Shown here in pieces: positions 8,364 through 15,779 of a stretch of 64,000 bases of DNA. The notes below the pieces were generated by a model, which was not told the DNA's origin, ran no database searches, and was given only the letters and a program-made list of their open reading frames with translations. The position numbers and the translations under genes are program-made. The first letter of the stretch is position 1. The number at the start of each line of letters is the position of its first letter. The stretch comes from Saccharothrix sp. (GTDB lineage Bacteria; Actinomycetota; Actinomycetes; Mycobacteriales; Pseudonocardiaceae), in the NCBI RefSeq assembly GCF_031180885.1, contig NZ_JAPSLK010000038.1, positions 1 to 64,000 on the forward strand, in the 5' to 3' direction.

Positions 8364-8399
8364 GCCAGGCCCCTGGCTCATCCGCGCCAGGGGCCTGGC
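8364..8399. terminator. Bidirectional terminator hairpin
   Basis: GCCAGGCCCCTGGC (8364-8377) and GCCAGGGGCCTGGC (8386-8399) form a perfect 14-bp stem with an 8-base loop. It lies between the secreted-peptide gene and the convergent membrane-protein gene and can serve both. Confidence 0.82.
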
Positions 8400-8402
8400 G
8401 CC

Positions 8403-8792
8403 TCAGTGCCAGTAGTCCGCGCGCCGCCACAGCATCGCGGCGAGCATCAGCGGGAACATGATCACGTGCGCGGCGACCATCAGCGCGTCGCCGGACAGCA
8501 CCCCCAGCCAGTACGGCACGAACAGCGCCACGAACGGCAAGTACATCGCGGCGGACATCTCCAAGATGCGCGGCCACGAGTGCTTCCGGATCCGCATCCA
8601 CAGCGCCATCGCGACCGTCATGTCGGTGGCCATCAGCAACGCCCCGACCTCGACCTTCGCGGTCCACGAGGCCGGCCACAGCATCCCCAGCACCATCATG
8701 CCGACGAGCATGGCGACGACCATCTCCAGGTAGTGCCCGACGAACCTGGCCAACTTGCGGCCGGTGCTCCGGGTGGCGGGGGTGGTCGTCAT
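8403..8792 (-). CDS. Methionine-rich four-helix membrane protein
   Basis: This 129-residue protein has about four predicted transmembrane helices (VVAMLVGMMVLGMLWP; VGALLMATDMTVAMALWM; MYLPFVALFVPYWLGVL; LMVAAHVIMFPLMLAAML). Methionine and histidine are unusually common in and around the helices. Related small actinobacterial proteins have been loosely labelled FliP-like, which I would not adopt. Start choice is uncertain: the ATG at 8792 has GGAAGG upstream, while the ATG at 8834 would add 14 residues. A metal-related or heat-related role is only a guess from composition. Confidence 0.72.
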   Translation of the reverse strand: MTTTPATRSTGRKLARFVGHYLEMVVAMLVGMMVLGMLWPASWTAKVEVGALLMATDMTVAMALWMRIRKHSWPRILEMSAAMYLPFVALFVPYWLGVLSGDALMVAAHVIMFPLMLAAMLWRRADYWH

Positions 8793-8928
8793 GGTGGCGG
8801 CCTTCCACTCGTCCGATGTCGCAGGGATCATCATGGTGGCAACCGGGTCTCCAGTGGTGCGGAACTGGTTGGTAATCGCCGTGGAGCCGCTTCTACGATC
8901 CCGTCTCGTCGTCGGAGGGATCGGGATC

Positions 8929-9834
8929 ATGAGGGTGCGGTATCCACGCACTTCGCACCTGCCGTGGTCGCCGGGTGCGACGGCGGACGACGTGCGGTTG
9001 GCCGACCTCGGCGGGTTCGTGGGGCGCGAGGTCGTGGTGACCGAGAAGCGCGACGGCGAGAACACCACGCTGTACCGGGACCGGCTGCACGCCCGGTCGC
9101 TCGACTCGGCGCACCACCCGTCGCGGGCGTGGGTCAAGGCGTTGCACGGCGCGGTGTCGGGTTCGATCCCGGTCGGGTGGCGGGTGTGCGGCGAGAACAT
9201 GCACGCGCGGCACTCCCTGGGCTACGACGACCTGGCGAGCTGGTTCTACGCGTTTTCGGTGTGGGACGGGGACCGTTGCCCGGGCTGGGACGAGACGGTC
9301 CGGTTCACCCGGCGGCTCGGGATCCCGGTGCCCCCGGTGCTGTGGCGCGGGGTGTTCGACGAGCGCGCGCTGCGGGCGCTGCGGCTGGACCCGTCCCGGC
9401 AGGAGGGGTACGTGGTGCGCACGGTCGACGGGTTCCACCGGGCCGAGTTCCCCGCCCGTGTGGCGAAGTGGGTGCGCCCGAACCACGTTCAGACCGACCG
9501 GCACTGGATGTCCGGACCGGTGGCGCCCAACGGTCGTGGTGCTGCTGGTCCGCTGTGGGACGTGCGCGCGGGCCTGCCGATCGACGTGCCCGCGCTTCTC
9601 GCCGCGGTGGGCCTGGCGGACGGCGCGGAGGACGCGTTGGCGCGGCTGGACCTGCCGGACCGGGGACGCCCGACTGGCCGGGGTGCTGGCGACCTTGTCG
9701 CACCGGGTGCCGCTCGCGATGCTGCTCGCCGCGCCCTGGGTGCGGGAGCGCTACTCGGTCGACGTGGTGGACCGATCGGTGAACGACACCGGCCTTGTCC
9801 TGCTCAGCCGGGTGCCCGTGGCGGAGGCCGGTAG
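8929..9834 (+). CDS. RNA ligase family protein, C-terminus frameshifted
   Basis: The first ~200 residues are an RNA-ligase/nucleotidyltransferase domain. Motif I is EKRDG with the nucleotidyl lysine, then CGENMHARHSL, QEGYVVRT and the motif V-like RVAKWVRPNH. Such enzymes seal RNA nicks through enzyme- and RNA-adenylylate intermediates. The ATG at 8929 has GGAGGGA upstream. From about 9655 this frame turns into low-quality sequence and stops at 9834. The logical continuation (GDARLAGVLATL) is in the +1 frame, which then leads into an EEP-nuclease-like domain. I read this as a 1-base indel in a longer RNA-repair protein. Confidence 0.78.
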   Translation: MRVRYPRTSHLPWSPGATADDVRLADLGGFVGREVVVTEKRDGENTTLYRDRLHARSLDSAHHPSRAWVKALHGAVSGSIPVGWRVCGENMHARHSLGYDDLASWFYAFSVWDGDRCPGWDETVRFTRRLGIPVPPVLWRGVFDERALRALRLDPSRQEGYVVRTVDGFHRAEFPARVAKWVRPNHVQTDRHWMSGPVAPNGRGAAGPLWDVRAGLPIDVPALLAAVGLADGAEDALARLDLPDRGRPTGRGAGDLVAPGAARDAARRALGAGALLGRRGGPIGERHRPCPAQPGARGGGR

Positions 9835-10279
9835 GCACTCCCTGGGTCCGCACAAGGCGTTGGCGGCCATGGTCGTCGAGACGGCCACCGGGCCGGTCGT
9901 GGTCGCGACGACCCACCTGACCAGCGACCACACCGGGCAGGGTGTGCGGCGGGCGGAGGAGTTGGCGGACGTCGCCGAGTGTCTGTCCGATGTGGACTGT
10001 CCGGTGGTCGTGCTGGGCGACTTCAACGACGGAACCGACCTGCCCGGCCGGGTGCTGGGCTTGCAGGACGCGTGGACGGCGGTGCGCGGCGACGACACGC
10101 CGACGTTCGACCCGGTGGCGAACCCGCTGGCGGCGGTGTCGTCGCTGACCGGCCAGGCGGACCGGCGCGACCGGGTCTTCGTGCGCGGGCTGCGGGCGTT
10201 GCGGGCGGAGTTGCGGGGCACGTCGGAGCCGGTGTCCGACCACTACGGCGTGGAGGTCGAGGTCAAACCTCTGCACTGA
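9665..10279 (+). pseudogene. EEP (endonuclease/exonuclease/phosphatase) domain fragment
   Basis: In frame 2, downstream of the RNA ligase, the sequence carries the second half of an EEP-superfamily phosphodiesterase: LLSRVPV, GPHKALAAMVVET, TTHLTSDH, VVVLGDFND and SDHYGV. The N-terminal strands with the metal-binding Asn and Glu are absent, so a deletion as well as a frameshift seems to have joined it to the ligase. The first ATG in frame is at 9719, without a ribosome site. RNA ligase and EEP domains do occur together in actinobacterial RNA-repair proteins, which supports one original gene. It is probably non-functional as sequenced. Confidence 0.65.
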
Positions 10280-10326
10280 GGCGCGCGGCGGCGCGCATGC
10301 TCGCGGGCCCACTCACTGGGGGAGCC

Positions 10327-10641
10327 ATGTACTTGGTCACCGGAGCCACCGGCAACGTCGGGTCCGCCGTGGTCGACGCGCTGGCGGGTGCGCCGGTCCG
10401 GGCGTTGGTGCGCAAATCGGACGCGGTGCTGCCGGACGGGGTCGAGGCCGTCGTGGGCGACTTGAACGACCCGGACAGCATCGCGCTGGACGGCGTGGGA
10501 ACCCTGTTCCCGATGCCCGGGTACGCCGGCGCGGACCGGTTGCCGGCTCGGGCGCGGGACGCCGGCGTGCGGCGGGTGGTGCTGCTGTCGGGTGGTTCGG
10601 CGACGCTGGAGGACATGGACAACGCCGTGTCGCGCACATGA
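10327..10641 (+). pseudogene. NmrA-like NAD(P)-binding reductase, N-terminal half
   Basis: It starts at ATG 10327 with GGGGGAG just upstream. The first residues form the dinucleotide-binding motif TGATGNVG, followed by the Rossmann fold typical of NmrA/short-chain atypical reductases. The frame stops at TGA 10639-10641 after VSRT, exactly where the conserved fold continues in another frame. The second half begins at ATG 10638, so the stop and start overlap as ATGA. This is a frameshifted single gene, though coupled translation of two halves is conceivable. Confidence 0.7.
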
Positions 10642-11147
10642 CCCTGGCCGAGCGCGGGGTGCGGGAGTCCGGCCTGGCCTGGACGTTCTTGTGCCCGCGG
10701 GCCTTCATGTCGAACGCCCTGCGGTGGTTGCCCCAATTGGCCGAAGGAAACACCGTCCGCGTGCAGTTCCCCGACGTCGTGGCCGCGTGCGTGGACCCGG
10801 CCGACATCGGTGCCGTGGCCGCTCGCGCGTTGACCGACGACACCCACGGAGGCCGGATCTACAACCTGACCGGCCACGAACCGATGAAGCCCGCCGACCA
10901 GCTGGCCGTACTGGCCGAGGTGCTCAACCGAAACCTGACCGCCGTCCCACTCTCCGACGCCGAAACCCGAGCCGAACTCGAAGCGGCCATGCCCGCGCAG
11001 TACGTCGAGGCGTTCTTCAGCTTCTACGTCGAGGGCAAGCTGGACGAGTCGGAGGTGCGCTCCGACGTCGTGGACGTGACAGGCCGTCCGGCCCGCACCT
11101 TCGAGCAGTGGGCACAAGCGCACGCCGCCGAGTTCACGCGTCCATAA
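10638..11147 (+). pseudogene. NmrA-like reductase, C-terminal half
   Basis: This 169-residue frame begins MTLAERGVRESGLAWTFLCP and continues with FMSNALRWLPQL, VDPADIGAVAARAL and the substrate-side helices of NmrA/SDRa5-type NAD(P)H-binding proteins. It lacks the nucleotide-binding part, which is encoded just upstream in a different frame. Together the two halves make a protein of normal length (about 270 residues). It could be translated through the ATGA overlap, but a sequencing or real 1-base indel is the simpler reading. Confidence 0.7.
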
Positions 11148-11257
11148 AGGACAGTGCAGGGTTCCCTGGCATCTGTCAACGGTCGGAAGAGGGTGTCGCG
11201 GGCGGCGGAAGCGGGGTTCAATCGCGCTCTCACGCCGCACGCAGCAAGGGAGTGCCC

Positions 11258-12109
11258 ATGCGCACAGCCACCGTGGCCGCAGCCGTGGTCGCGTTCGCCG
11301 CAGCGACCGCGACACCCGCGTCCGCGATCAACACGTACAACGCGACTCCGGCGCCGGAGCGCACCGAGGTCGGCGCACTGGTCGCCACCTGGGACAACGA
11401 CAACAACCCCGCCACCCCGGACCGGGTCGACTGGGTGTGCAGCGGGACGATGATCGACCGCGACACGTTCCTGACGGCCGCCCACTGCACCACCGACTGG
11501 CCGGCCAACGTGAAGTTCTACGTCTCCCTCCTCCAGGACGTCCAGTCGGCGCTGGACGCCGCTCCCGGCACGCCGGCCCAAAAGGCGGCGGCCGTCGGCG
11601 TCCAGGGCGTGGCCCACAACGACCCGTCCTACCCCGGCAACTCGGCGGATTCGCACGACATCGCCGTGGTAGAGGTCCCCGCCAAGCAAATGGCCGCCCG
11701 CTGGTCCTTCACCCCCGCCACGCTCCCCACCGCCGGCAAACTCGACGCCTTGGGTCCGCAGGCCTTGGACGACATCGAGTACTCGGTGGTCGGCTACGGC
11801 ACCGAGGAAGCCCTGAACGCGCCCGGCGGCCACACCCACCCGGGCGGCGGCACGAGGATGAAGGCCCCGCTGGGCTTCAACGCGCTCAACAACACGTGGC
11901 TGCGCCTGTCGATGATCGAGTCCCAGGGCTACGGCGGTGCGTGCTACGGCGACTCGGGCGGCCCGAACTTCGCCACCATCGACGGCACCCGAACGCTGGT
12001 CGCCACCACCATCACCGGCGACGCCCCGTGCTACGCCACCAACGTCGTCTACCGCCTGGACACCCCCTCAGCCCGCACCTTCCTAACCCCCTACGTCCGC
12101 CTGCCCTGA
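11258..12109 (+). CDS. Secreted trypsin-like serine protease
   Basis: This 283-residue protein has a signal peptide (to about residue 24, ending PASA) and a chymotrypsin-fold S1 domain. The triad is His76 in TAAHC, Asp134 in HDIAV and Ser233 in GDSGGP. The paired cysteines typical of the family are present. The start at ATG 11258 follows AAGGGAG with five-base spacing. It is likely an extracellular endopeptidase. It stands alone, next to the split reductase, with low-complexity DNA downstream. Confidence 0.9.
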   Translation: MRTATVAAAVVAFAAATATPASAINTYNATPAPERTEVGALVATWDNDNNPATPDRVDWVCSGTMIDRDTFLTAAHCTTDWPANVKFYVSLLQDVQSALDAAPGTPAQKAAAVGVQGVAHNDPSYPGNSADSHDIAVVEVPAKQMAARWSFTPATLPTAGKLDALGPQALDDIEYSVVGYGTEEALNAPGGHTHPGGGTRMKAPLGFNALNNTWLRLSMIESQGYGGACYGDSGGPNFATIDGTRTLVATTITGDAPCYATNVVYRLDTPSARTFLTPYVRLP

Positions 12110-12289
12110 CCACTCGCTTCGCGGCCCGGTCCACAAAGGGCTGAGCCGCCCTCGTTTCCCGTTTCCTGTTTCCCGTCTCTCGTGGCCGGGCGGCCGGGTT
12201 TCGCCGCCCGGCCACGACTGACGGTGTCTCGTGGGAGAATGAGCCCCAGGGGGCGCTCAGCCGGGATTGTCGGTCCCTCGTGGGACAAT

Positions 12290-12790
12290 GGAGACGGGGC
12301 CCGAGGCCACAGCCCGGCGCGCCGCGAACCACGGAAACGCCCCATTCCGCACCCGCCCACCCACCGCACCATCCACCCGGGCAGGCGCCACCCAGCCGTC
12401 CGTCCACGGCACCACCCAGCCGCCGCACCACCGGGCCGCCGAGCTGGCCTACTGCCGAGCCGGCCTACTGCGGGGCTGGCCCTACTGTGGGCCGCCGAGC
12501 CGGCGCACTGCCGGGCCGCCGCACTGCCGGGCCGCCGTATCGCCGGGCCGCCGTATCGCCGGGCTGGCGCACCACCCAGCCGCCGCACCGCCGTAATGCC
12601 GAGCCACCGCAACGCCCACCTGCGTTCCGTCGAGCCCGCCGCACCGTCGAGCCCGCCGCACCGTCGAGCCCGCCGCACCGTCGAGCCCGCCGCACCGCCC
12701 ACCCGGCGCAGGGTCCAGTCGGCGCAGGGTCCAGTCGGCGCAGGGTCCAGCCGCCCGCCCACCGCACCACCCACCTGCCGGGGCGCTTTT
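12290..12790. repeat. Low-complexity GC-rich tandem-repeat patchwork, no gene
   Basis: This stretch is made of short imperfect tandem units. Examples are CCGGGCCGCCGTATCG (about 12530-12565), CGTCGAGCCCGCCGCAC four times (about 12628-12697) and CGGCGCAGGGTCCAGT about three times (12716-12760). Long reading frames exist in several frames on both strands but encode only Arg/Pro/Ala repeats, as expected from high GC. I see no ribosome site or conserved protein. With 12110-12289 it makes about 700 bases without a supported gene. Confidence 0.75.
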
Positions 12791-12826
12791 GCGCCGAAGG
12801 CGCGCACCGGGCTGCCAAGCCACAGG

Positions 12827-12968
12827 AAGGGCCTCGGTCTGCCCCCGTACGGCCTGGGCGCAGCCCAACCTCGCTTTGGTCTTCTCCGCAACCACGCTTT
12901 ACCGGTTGCGGAGAAGGCCAAAGCGTGGTTGCCTCCGGCAGGCCGTGCGGGGGCAGACCGACGCCCTT
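12827..12968. repeat. Large cruciform-forming palindrome (copy 2, mirrored)
   Basis: The outer arms 12827-12856 and 12939-12968 pair almost perfectly through CGGTCTGCCCCCGTACGGCC. An inner perfect 13-bp stem is formed by CTTCTCCGCAACC (12881-12893) and GGTTGCGGAGAAG (12904-12916). The CCCCGTACGGCCTG core is shared with the palindrome at 153-308. It is followed by GGGGGCCTCCAGGCCCGCTT and the CTTGAGAGC repeat, which is the reverse order of copy 1. The two blocks are therefore mirror images. Confidence 0.82.
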
Positions 12969-13003
12969 CCCCCCCCCCGGGGGCCTCCAGGCCCGCTTTT
13001 GAT

Positions 13004-13095
13004 CTTGAGAGCGCGTCAGCGCGTCACATCTTGAGAGCGCGAAGCGCGTCCAAAGTCTCTTGAAGCGCTTGAAACGCTTGAAGCGCTTGAATCAG
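13004..13095. repeat. CTTGAGAGCGCG repeat copies overlapping a gene 3' end
   Basis: The 20-mer CTTGAGAGCGCGTCAGCGCG at 13004-13023 is identical to the unit at 7-26. A second unit (CTTGAGAGCGCGAAGCGCG, 13029-13047) and degenerate CTTGAAGCGCTTGAAACG units follow to about 13095. The leftward cyclase gene reads through them, so they encode its last ~23 residues. Confidence 0.8.
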
Positions 13096-14031
13096 AAAAG
13101 TAGCGATCGGGTTGACGGGACTGCCGGAAGTGCCGGCGAACCGGACCGGAGCGACCGCGAGCTGGAACTCCCACTGACCAAGTTCCTCAGCCACCGCCGC
13201 GCACGCCTCCAAATCACAGTTGTCGAGCAACCACAGCCCCATCGCAACCAGGCCCACAGCGTGCACCGGCATCAACACGTCCGCATACCCCGACGGCTGA
13301 ACGTCCTGCGGAGTGTCCGCACCGATCAACGCGACCTCCCGCTCATGCAGCCACGGCAAGCAAGACGCATGCCACCCAGCCTGCTCAAAACCGCCGACCC
13401 CACCCACGTCACCCCGGACCCGCCCATACCCGGTCCGCAAGAGCACCGCATCCCCAGACCGCACCCTCACCCCCTGCCGACGCTCAGCCTCCTCAAGATC
13501 CTCGGGAAACACACCCTCCCCGGGCTCCAACCACGGCACACCACGCACCTTCGCAACGTCCAGCAGCACACCCCGCGTGACGATCCCGTTCGCCGCCGCC
13601 GTCACAGCCGCCCACCCCGACCCGGTCGCAGCATCCACCTCCCCGTGCGACCGCCCGTTGTACATCTTGCCGTCCCAGAAGATGTGGCACGGCGAGTCGA
13701 CATGGGTAACGGAATTACCGTGGAACGTGATGCCCAGCCGCTCCATCGAAAAGCCCCAGCGCCGGTCGTTCCGGAACCCGGGCGCCGGCATGTTCTCCGC
13801 ACCCGGCATGTCGGCGGCGCACGGGCAGGACGTCGTCGACCGCTCCATGTCCCCGGGCACGGCGACCTCCCACGCGCACGACACGCTCCGACCGTGGCGC
13901 ACGGTCCGCGCCGCCGCGAGCCGGACGTCGTCGGTGATGTGGTTCAGGGTGCCGAGTTGATCGTCGTCGCCCCACCGGCCCCAGTTGGACAGCGTGGTGA
14001 AGTACCCGAGCACGTCGTCCTGCGTGGGCAT
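13024..14031 (-). CDS. Cyclase family protein (kynurenine formamidase-like)
   Basis: This 335-residue protein of the cyclase/KynB-like metal-dependent hydrolase family carries the metal-binding signature HGNSVTHVDSPCHIFWDG near residue 105. Members open or form amide or ester rings using Mn or Zn; the substrate is unknown. I start at ATG 14031 (a GTG lies directly before it). The normal domain ends near NPIATF; the final ~23 residues (QALQAFQALQETLDALRAL) are encoded by the interspersed CTTGAGAGC repeat and look like a repeat-derived helical tail. It is divergent from the vWA operon. Confidence 0.83.
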   Translation of the reverse strand: MPTQDDVLGYFTTLSNWGRWGDDDQLGTLNHITDDVRLAAARTVRHGRSVSCAWEVAVPGDMERSTTSCPCAADMPGAENMPAPGFRNDRRWGFSMERLGITFHGNSVTHVDSPCHIFWDGKMYNGRSHGEVDAATGSGWAAVTAAANGIVTRGVLLDVAKVRGVPWLEPGEGVFPEDLEEAERRQGVRVRSGDAVLLRTGYGRVRGDVGGVGGFEQAGWHASCLPWLHEREVALIGADTPQDVQPSGYADVLMPVHAVGLVAMGLWLLDNCDLEACAAVAEELGQWEFQLAVAPVRFAGTSGSPVNPIATFLIQALQAFQALQETLDALRALKM

Positions 14032-14191
14032 CACCCGGACGACACTAGCGGCTCATCCGCAGGCCGCTGTTTTGGCCGTACGGGACCGGCCGAACGTCGT
14101 AGCGCCCGCTAGCCCGTCTCCAGTGCCGCCCGTCCGATGCCCGGGGGTTGGCATGATGTTGTGGCGGCGTGACGTCCATAGGGGGAGCTTC

Positions 14192-15025
14192 GTGACCTAC
14201 TCGGCCGAGATCAGTCGGGCCAACCCGTCCTGCTTCGTGTTCCTCGTCGACCAGTCGGCGTCGATGAACGACCCGATCGGCGGGGGTGGGCAGCGGAAGG
14301 CCGAGGTGGTGGCGGACGCGATCAACCGGTTGCTGGCCGAGTTGAGCGTGAAGTGCGCGAAGGAGGAAGGGGTCCGGGACTACTTCCACGTCGCCGTCCT
14401 CGGGTACGGGCACACCGTGGGCTCGGCCTTCACCGGGCCGCTCGCCGGGCGGGACCTGGTGCCGCTCAGCCAGGTCGCCGACCAGCCGGCGCGGGTGGAG
14501 AAGCGGGTCAAGAAGGTGCCGGACGGGGCCGGCGGGCTGGTGGAGACGACCACCAGTTTCCCGGTGTGGGTCGACCCGGTGGCGAACGGGGCCACGCCGA
14601 TGTGCCACGCCCTCGCCCGCGCGGACGCGTTGGTGGGGGACTGGGTGGCCCGGCACCCGGACTGCTTCCCGCCGATCGTGCTCAACCTGACCGACGGCGA
14701 GTCCACCGACGGCGACCCGGCGACCGCGGCCTGGGCGGTGCAGACGCACGTGACCGCGGACGGCGCCGCCCTGCTGTTCAACCTGCACGTGTCGGCCGCG
14801 AACGCGGTCCCGGTGACCTTCCCCGACACCGACGTGGCCCTGCCCGACCCCTACGCGCGCACGCTCTTCGGGATGTCGAGCCTGCTGCCGCAGCACATGC
14901 GCTTCTACGCGCTCCAGCAAGGCGTGCCGGCCGGTGACATGGCCCGCGGGTTCGTCTACAACGCGGACATCACGTCGGTGGTCCAGTTCCTCGACATCGG
15001 CACGCGGGCCACGGAACTGCGCTGA
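14192..15025 (+). CDS. vWA domain protein (YegL/TerY-like), first gene of kinase triad
   Basis: This 277-residue cytoplasmic von Willebrand A domain protein has an intact MIDAS start, DQSASM, near residue 21, and the downstream Thr and Asp positions (NGATPMCHAL; LTDGESTDGD). Metal-dependent ligand binding is therefore plausible. The GTG at 14192 has GGGGGAG four bases upstream; longer in-frame starts overlap the divergent promoter. The PP2C gene starts one base after its stop and the kinase gene overlaps that, so the three are one translationally coupled operon. The set matches the E. coli YegL/PphC/YegI group and Ter-linked TerY-P triads. Confidence 0.85.
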   Translation: MTYSAEISRANPSCFVFLVDQSASMNDPIGGGGQRKAEVVADAINRLLAELSVKCAKEEGVRDYFHVAVLGYGHTVGSAFTGPLAGRDLVPLSQVADQPARVEKRVKKVPDGAGGLVETTTSFPVWVDPVANGATPMCHALARADALVGDWVARHPDCFPPIVLNLTDGESTDGDPATAAWAVQTHVTADGAALLFNLHVSAANAVPVTFPDTDVALPDPYARTLFGMSSLLPQHMRFYALQQGVPAGDMARGFVYNADITSVVQFLDIGTRATELR

Positions 15026-15026
15026 C

Positions 15027-15779
15027 GTGTTCACCGCGACCCTCCGCGTGCCCAAGCGGGGCAACACCGAACGGGAGTGCGAGGACGCGGGCCGGGTCCG
15101 GTCCGCGGACGGGACGGTGCTCGCGGCGGTGGCCGACGGGGCGTCGGAGAGCCTGCTCGCGGGTGAGTGGGCCACCCTGCTCACCGACTCGTTGCTGGAC
15201 AGCGCGTCGGACGTGCTCCGGGACGCCGAGAGCTTCGCCGCCGGGTTGGCGGTGGCGGGACTGGCCTGGCAGGCGTGGCTCGACGACTACGTGGTGGGGC
15301 GGGAGGCGGCTGGACGGCCGATTGCGTGGTACGAGCAGCCGAAGTTGGATCGGGGACCGCACGCGACGGTGCTCGCGGCCCGGTTCGGCGCGGGGAGGTG
15401 GGAGGCGGCGGCGTTGGGGGACAGTTGTCTGTTCCAGGTGCGGGACGGGCGGCTGGTGTGCGCTTTCCCGCTGGATCAGGCGAACGCCTTCGACAACGCG
15501 CCGCCGCTGTTCAACGCGTTCAACCGGGACACCGTCCTGCTCGCCCGGCACGTGCGCATCGCCGCCGGCACGACCGAGCCGGGTGACGGGTTCTTCCTGT
15601 GCACGGACGCGGTCGCCGAGTGGTTCCTGCGGGAGAACGCGCGGGGTGGGCGGCCGTGGCGGGTGCTGCGGGGGTTCGCGGGTGACCTCGAGGGGTTCGC
15701 CGGGTGGCTGGACGCGGTGCGGGAGGAGGGGTTGATGCGCAATGACGACGTCACCGTCGTTCACGTGGACCTCGGATGA
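15027..15779 (+). CDS. PP2C-like protein phosphatase (PphC/YegK-like)
   Basis: This 250-residue protein has PP2C-type metal-binding and core motifs: ECEDAG, VADGASES, HATVLAARF, LGDSCLF, CTDAVAEWFL and RNDDVTVVHV. These point to an Mn/Mg-dependent Ser/Thr phosphatase. It starts at GTG 15027, directly after the vWA stop, and overlaps the following kinase gene by 38 bases. By analogy with E. coli PphC it probably dephosphorylates the partner kinase or its target. No membrane segment or signal peptide is visible. Confidence 0.85.
   Translation: MFTATLRVPKRGNTERECEDAGRVRSADGTVLAAVADGASESLLAGEWATLLTDSLLDSASDVLRDAESFAAGLAVAGLAWQAWLDDYVVGREAAGRPIAWYEQPKLDRGPHATVLAARFGAGRWEAAALGDSCLFQVRDGRLVCAFPLDQANAFDNAPPLFNAFNRDTVLLARHVRIAAGTTEPGDGFFLCTDAVAEWFLRENARGGRPWRVLRGFAGDLEGFAGWLDAVREEGLMRNDDVTVVHVDLG

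Noticed and set aside
10630-10645. Programmed ribosomal frameshift in the NmrA-like gene
   Set aside because: No slippery heptamer or downstream stimulatory hairpin is visible. An indel or simple coupling explains the break more simply.
12530-12760. Possible CRISPR array because of short direct repeats
   Set aside because: The units are directly adjacent or separated by related repeats, not by unique spacers of constant length, and no cas genes are present.
310-12826. Integrated mobile element bounded by the mirrored repeats
   Set aside because: No integrase, transposase or phage gene, no target duplication and no tRNA end were seen. The enclosed genes look like ordinary chromosome. I kept only the repeat geometry as a finding.
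12182-13063. Long frames on both strands in the low-complexity region, one resembling a Pro/Arg-rich protein
   Set aside because: All frames translate to near-identical repeat patterns dictated by the tandem DNA units. No start signal or family was found.
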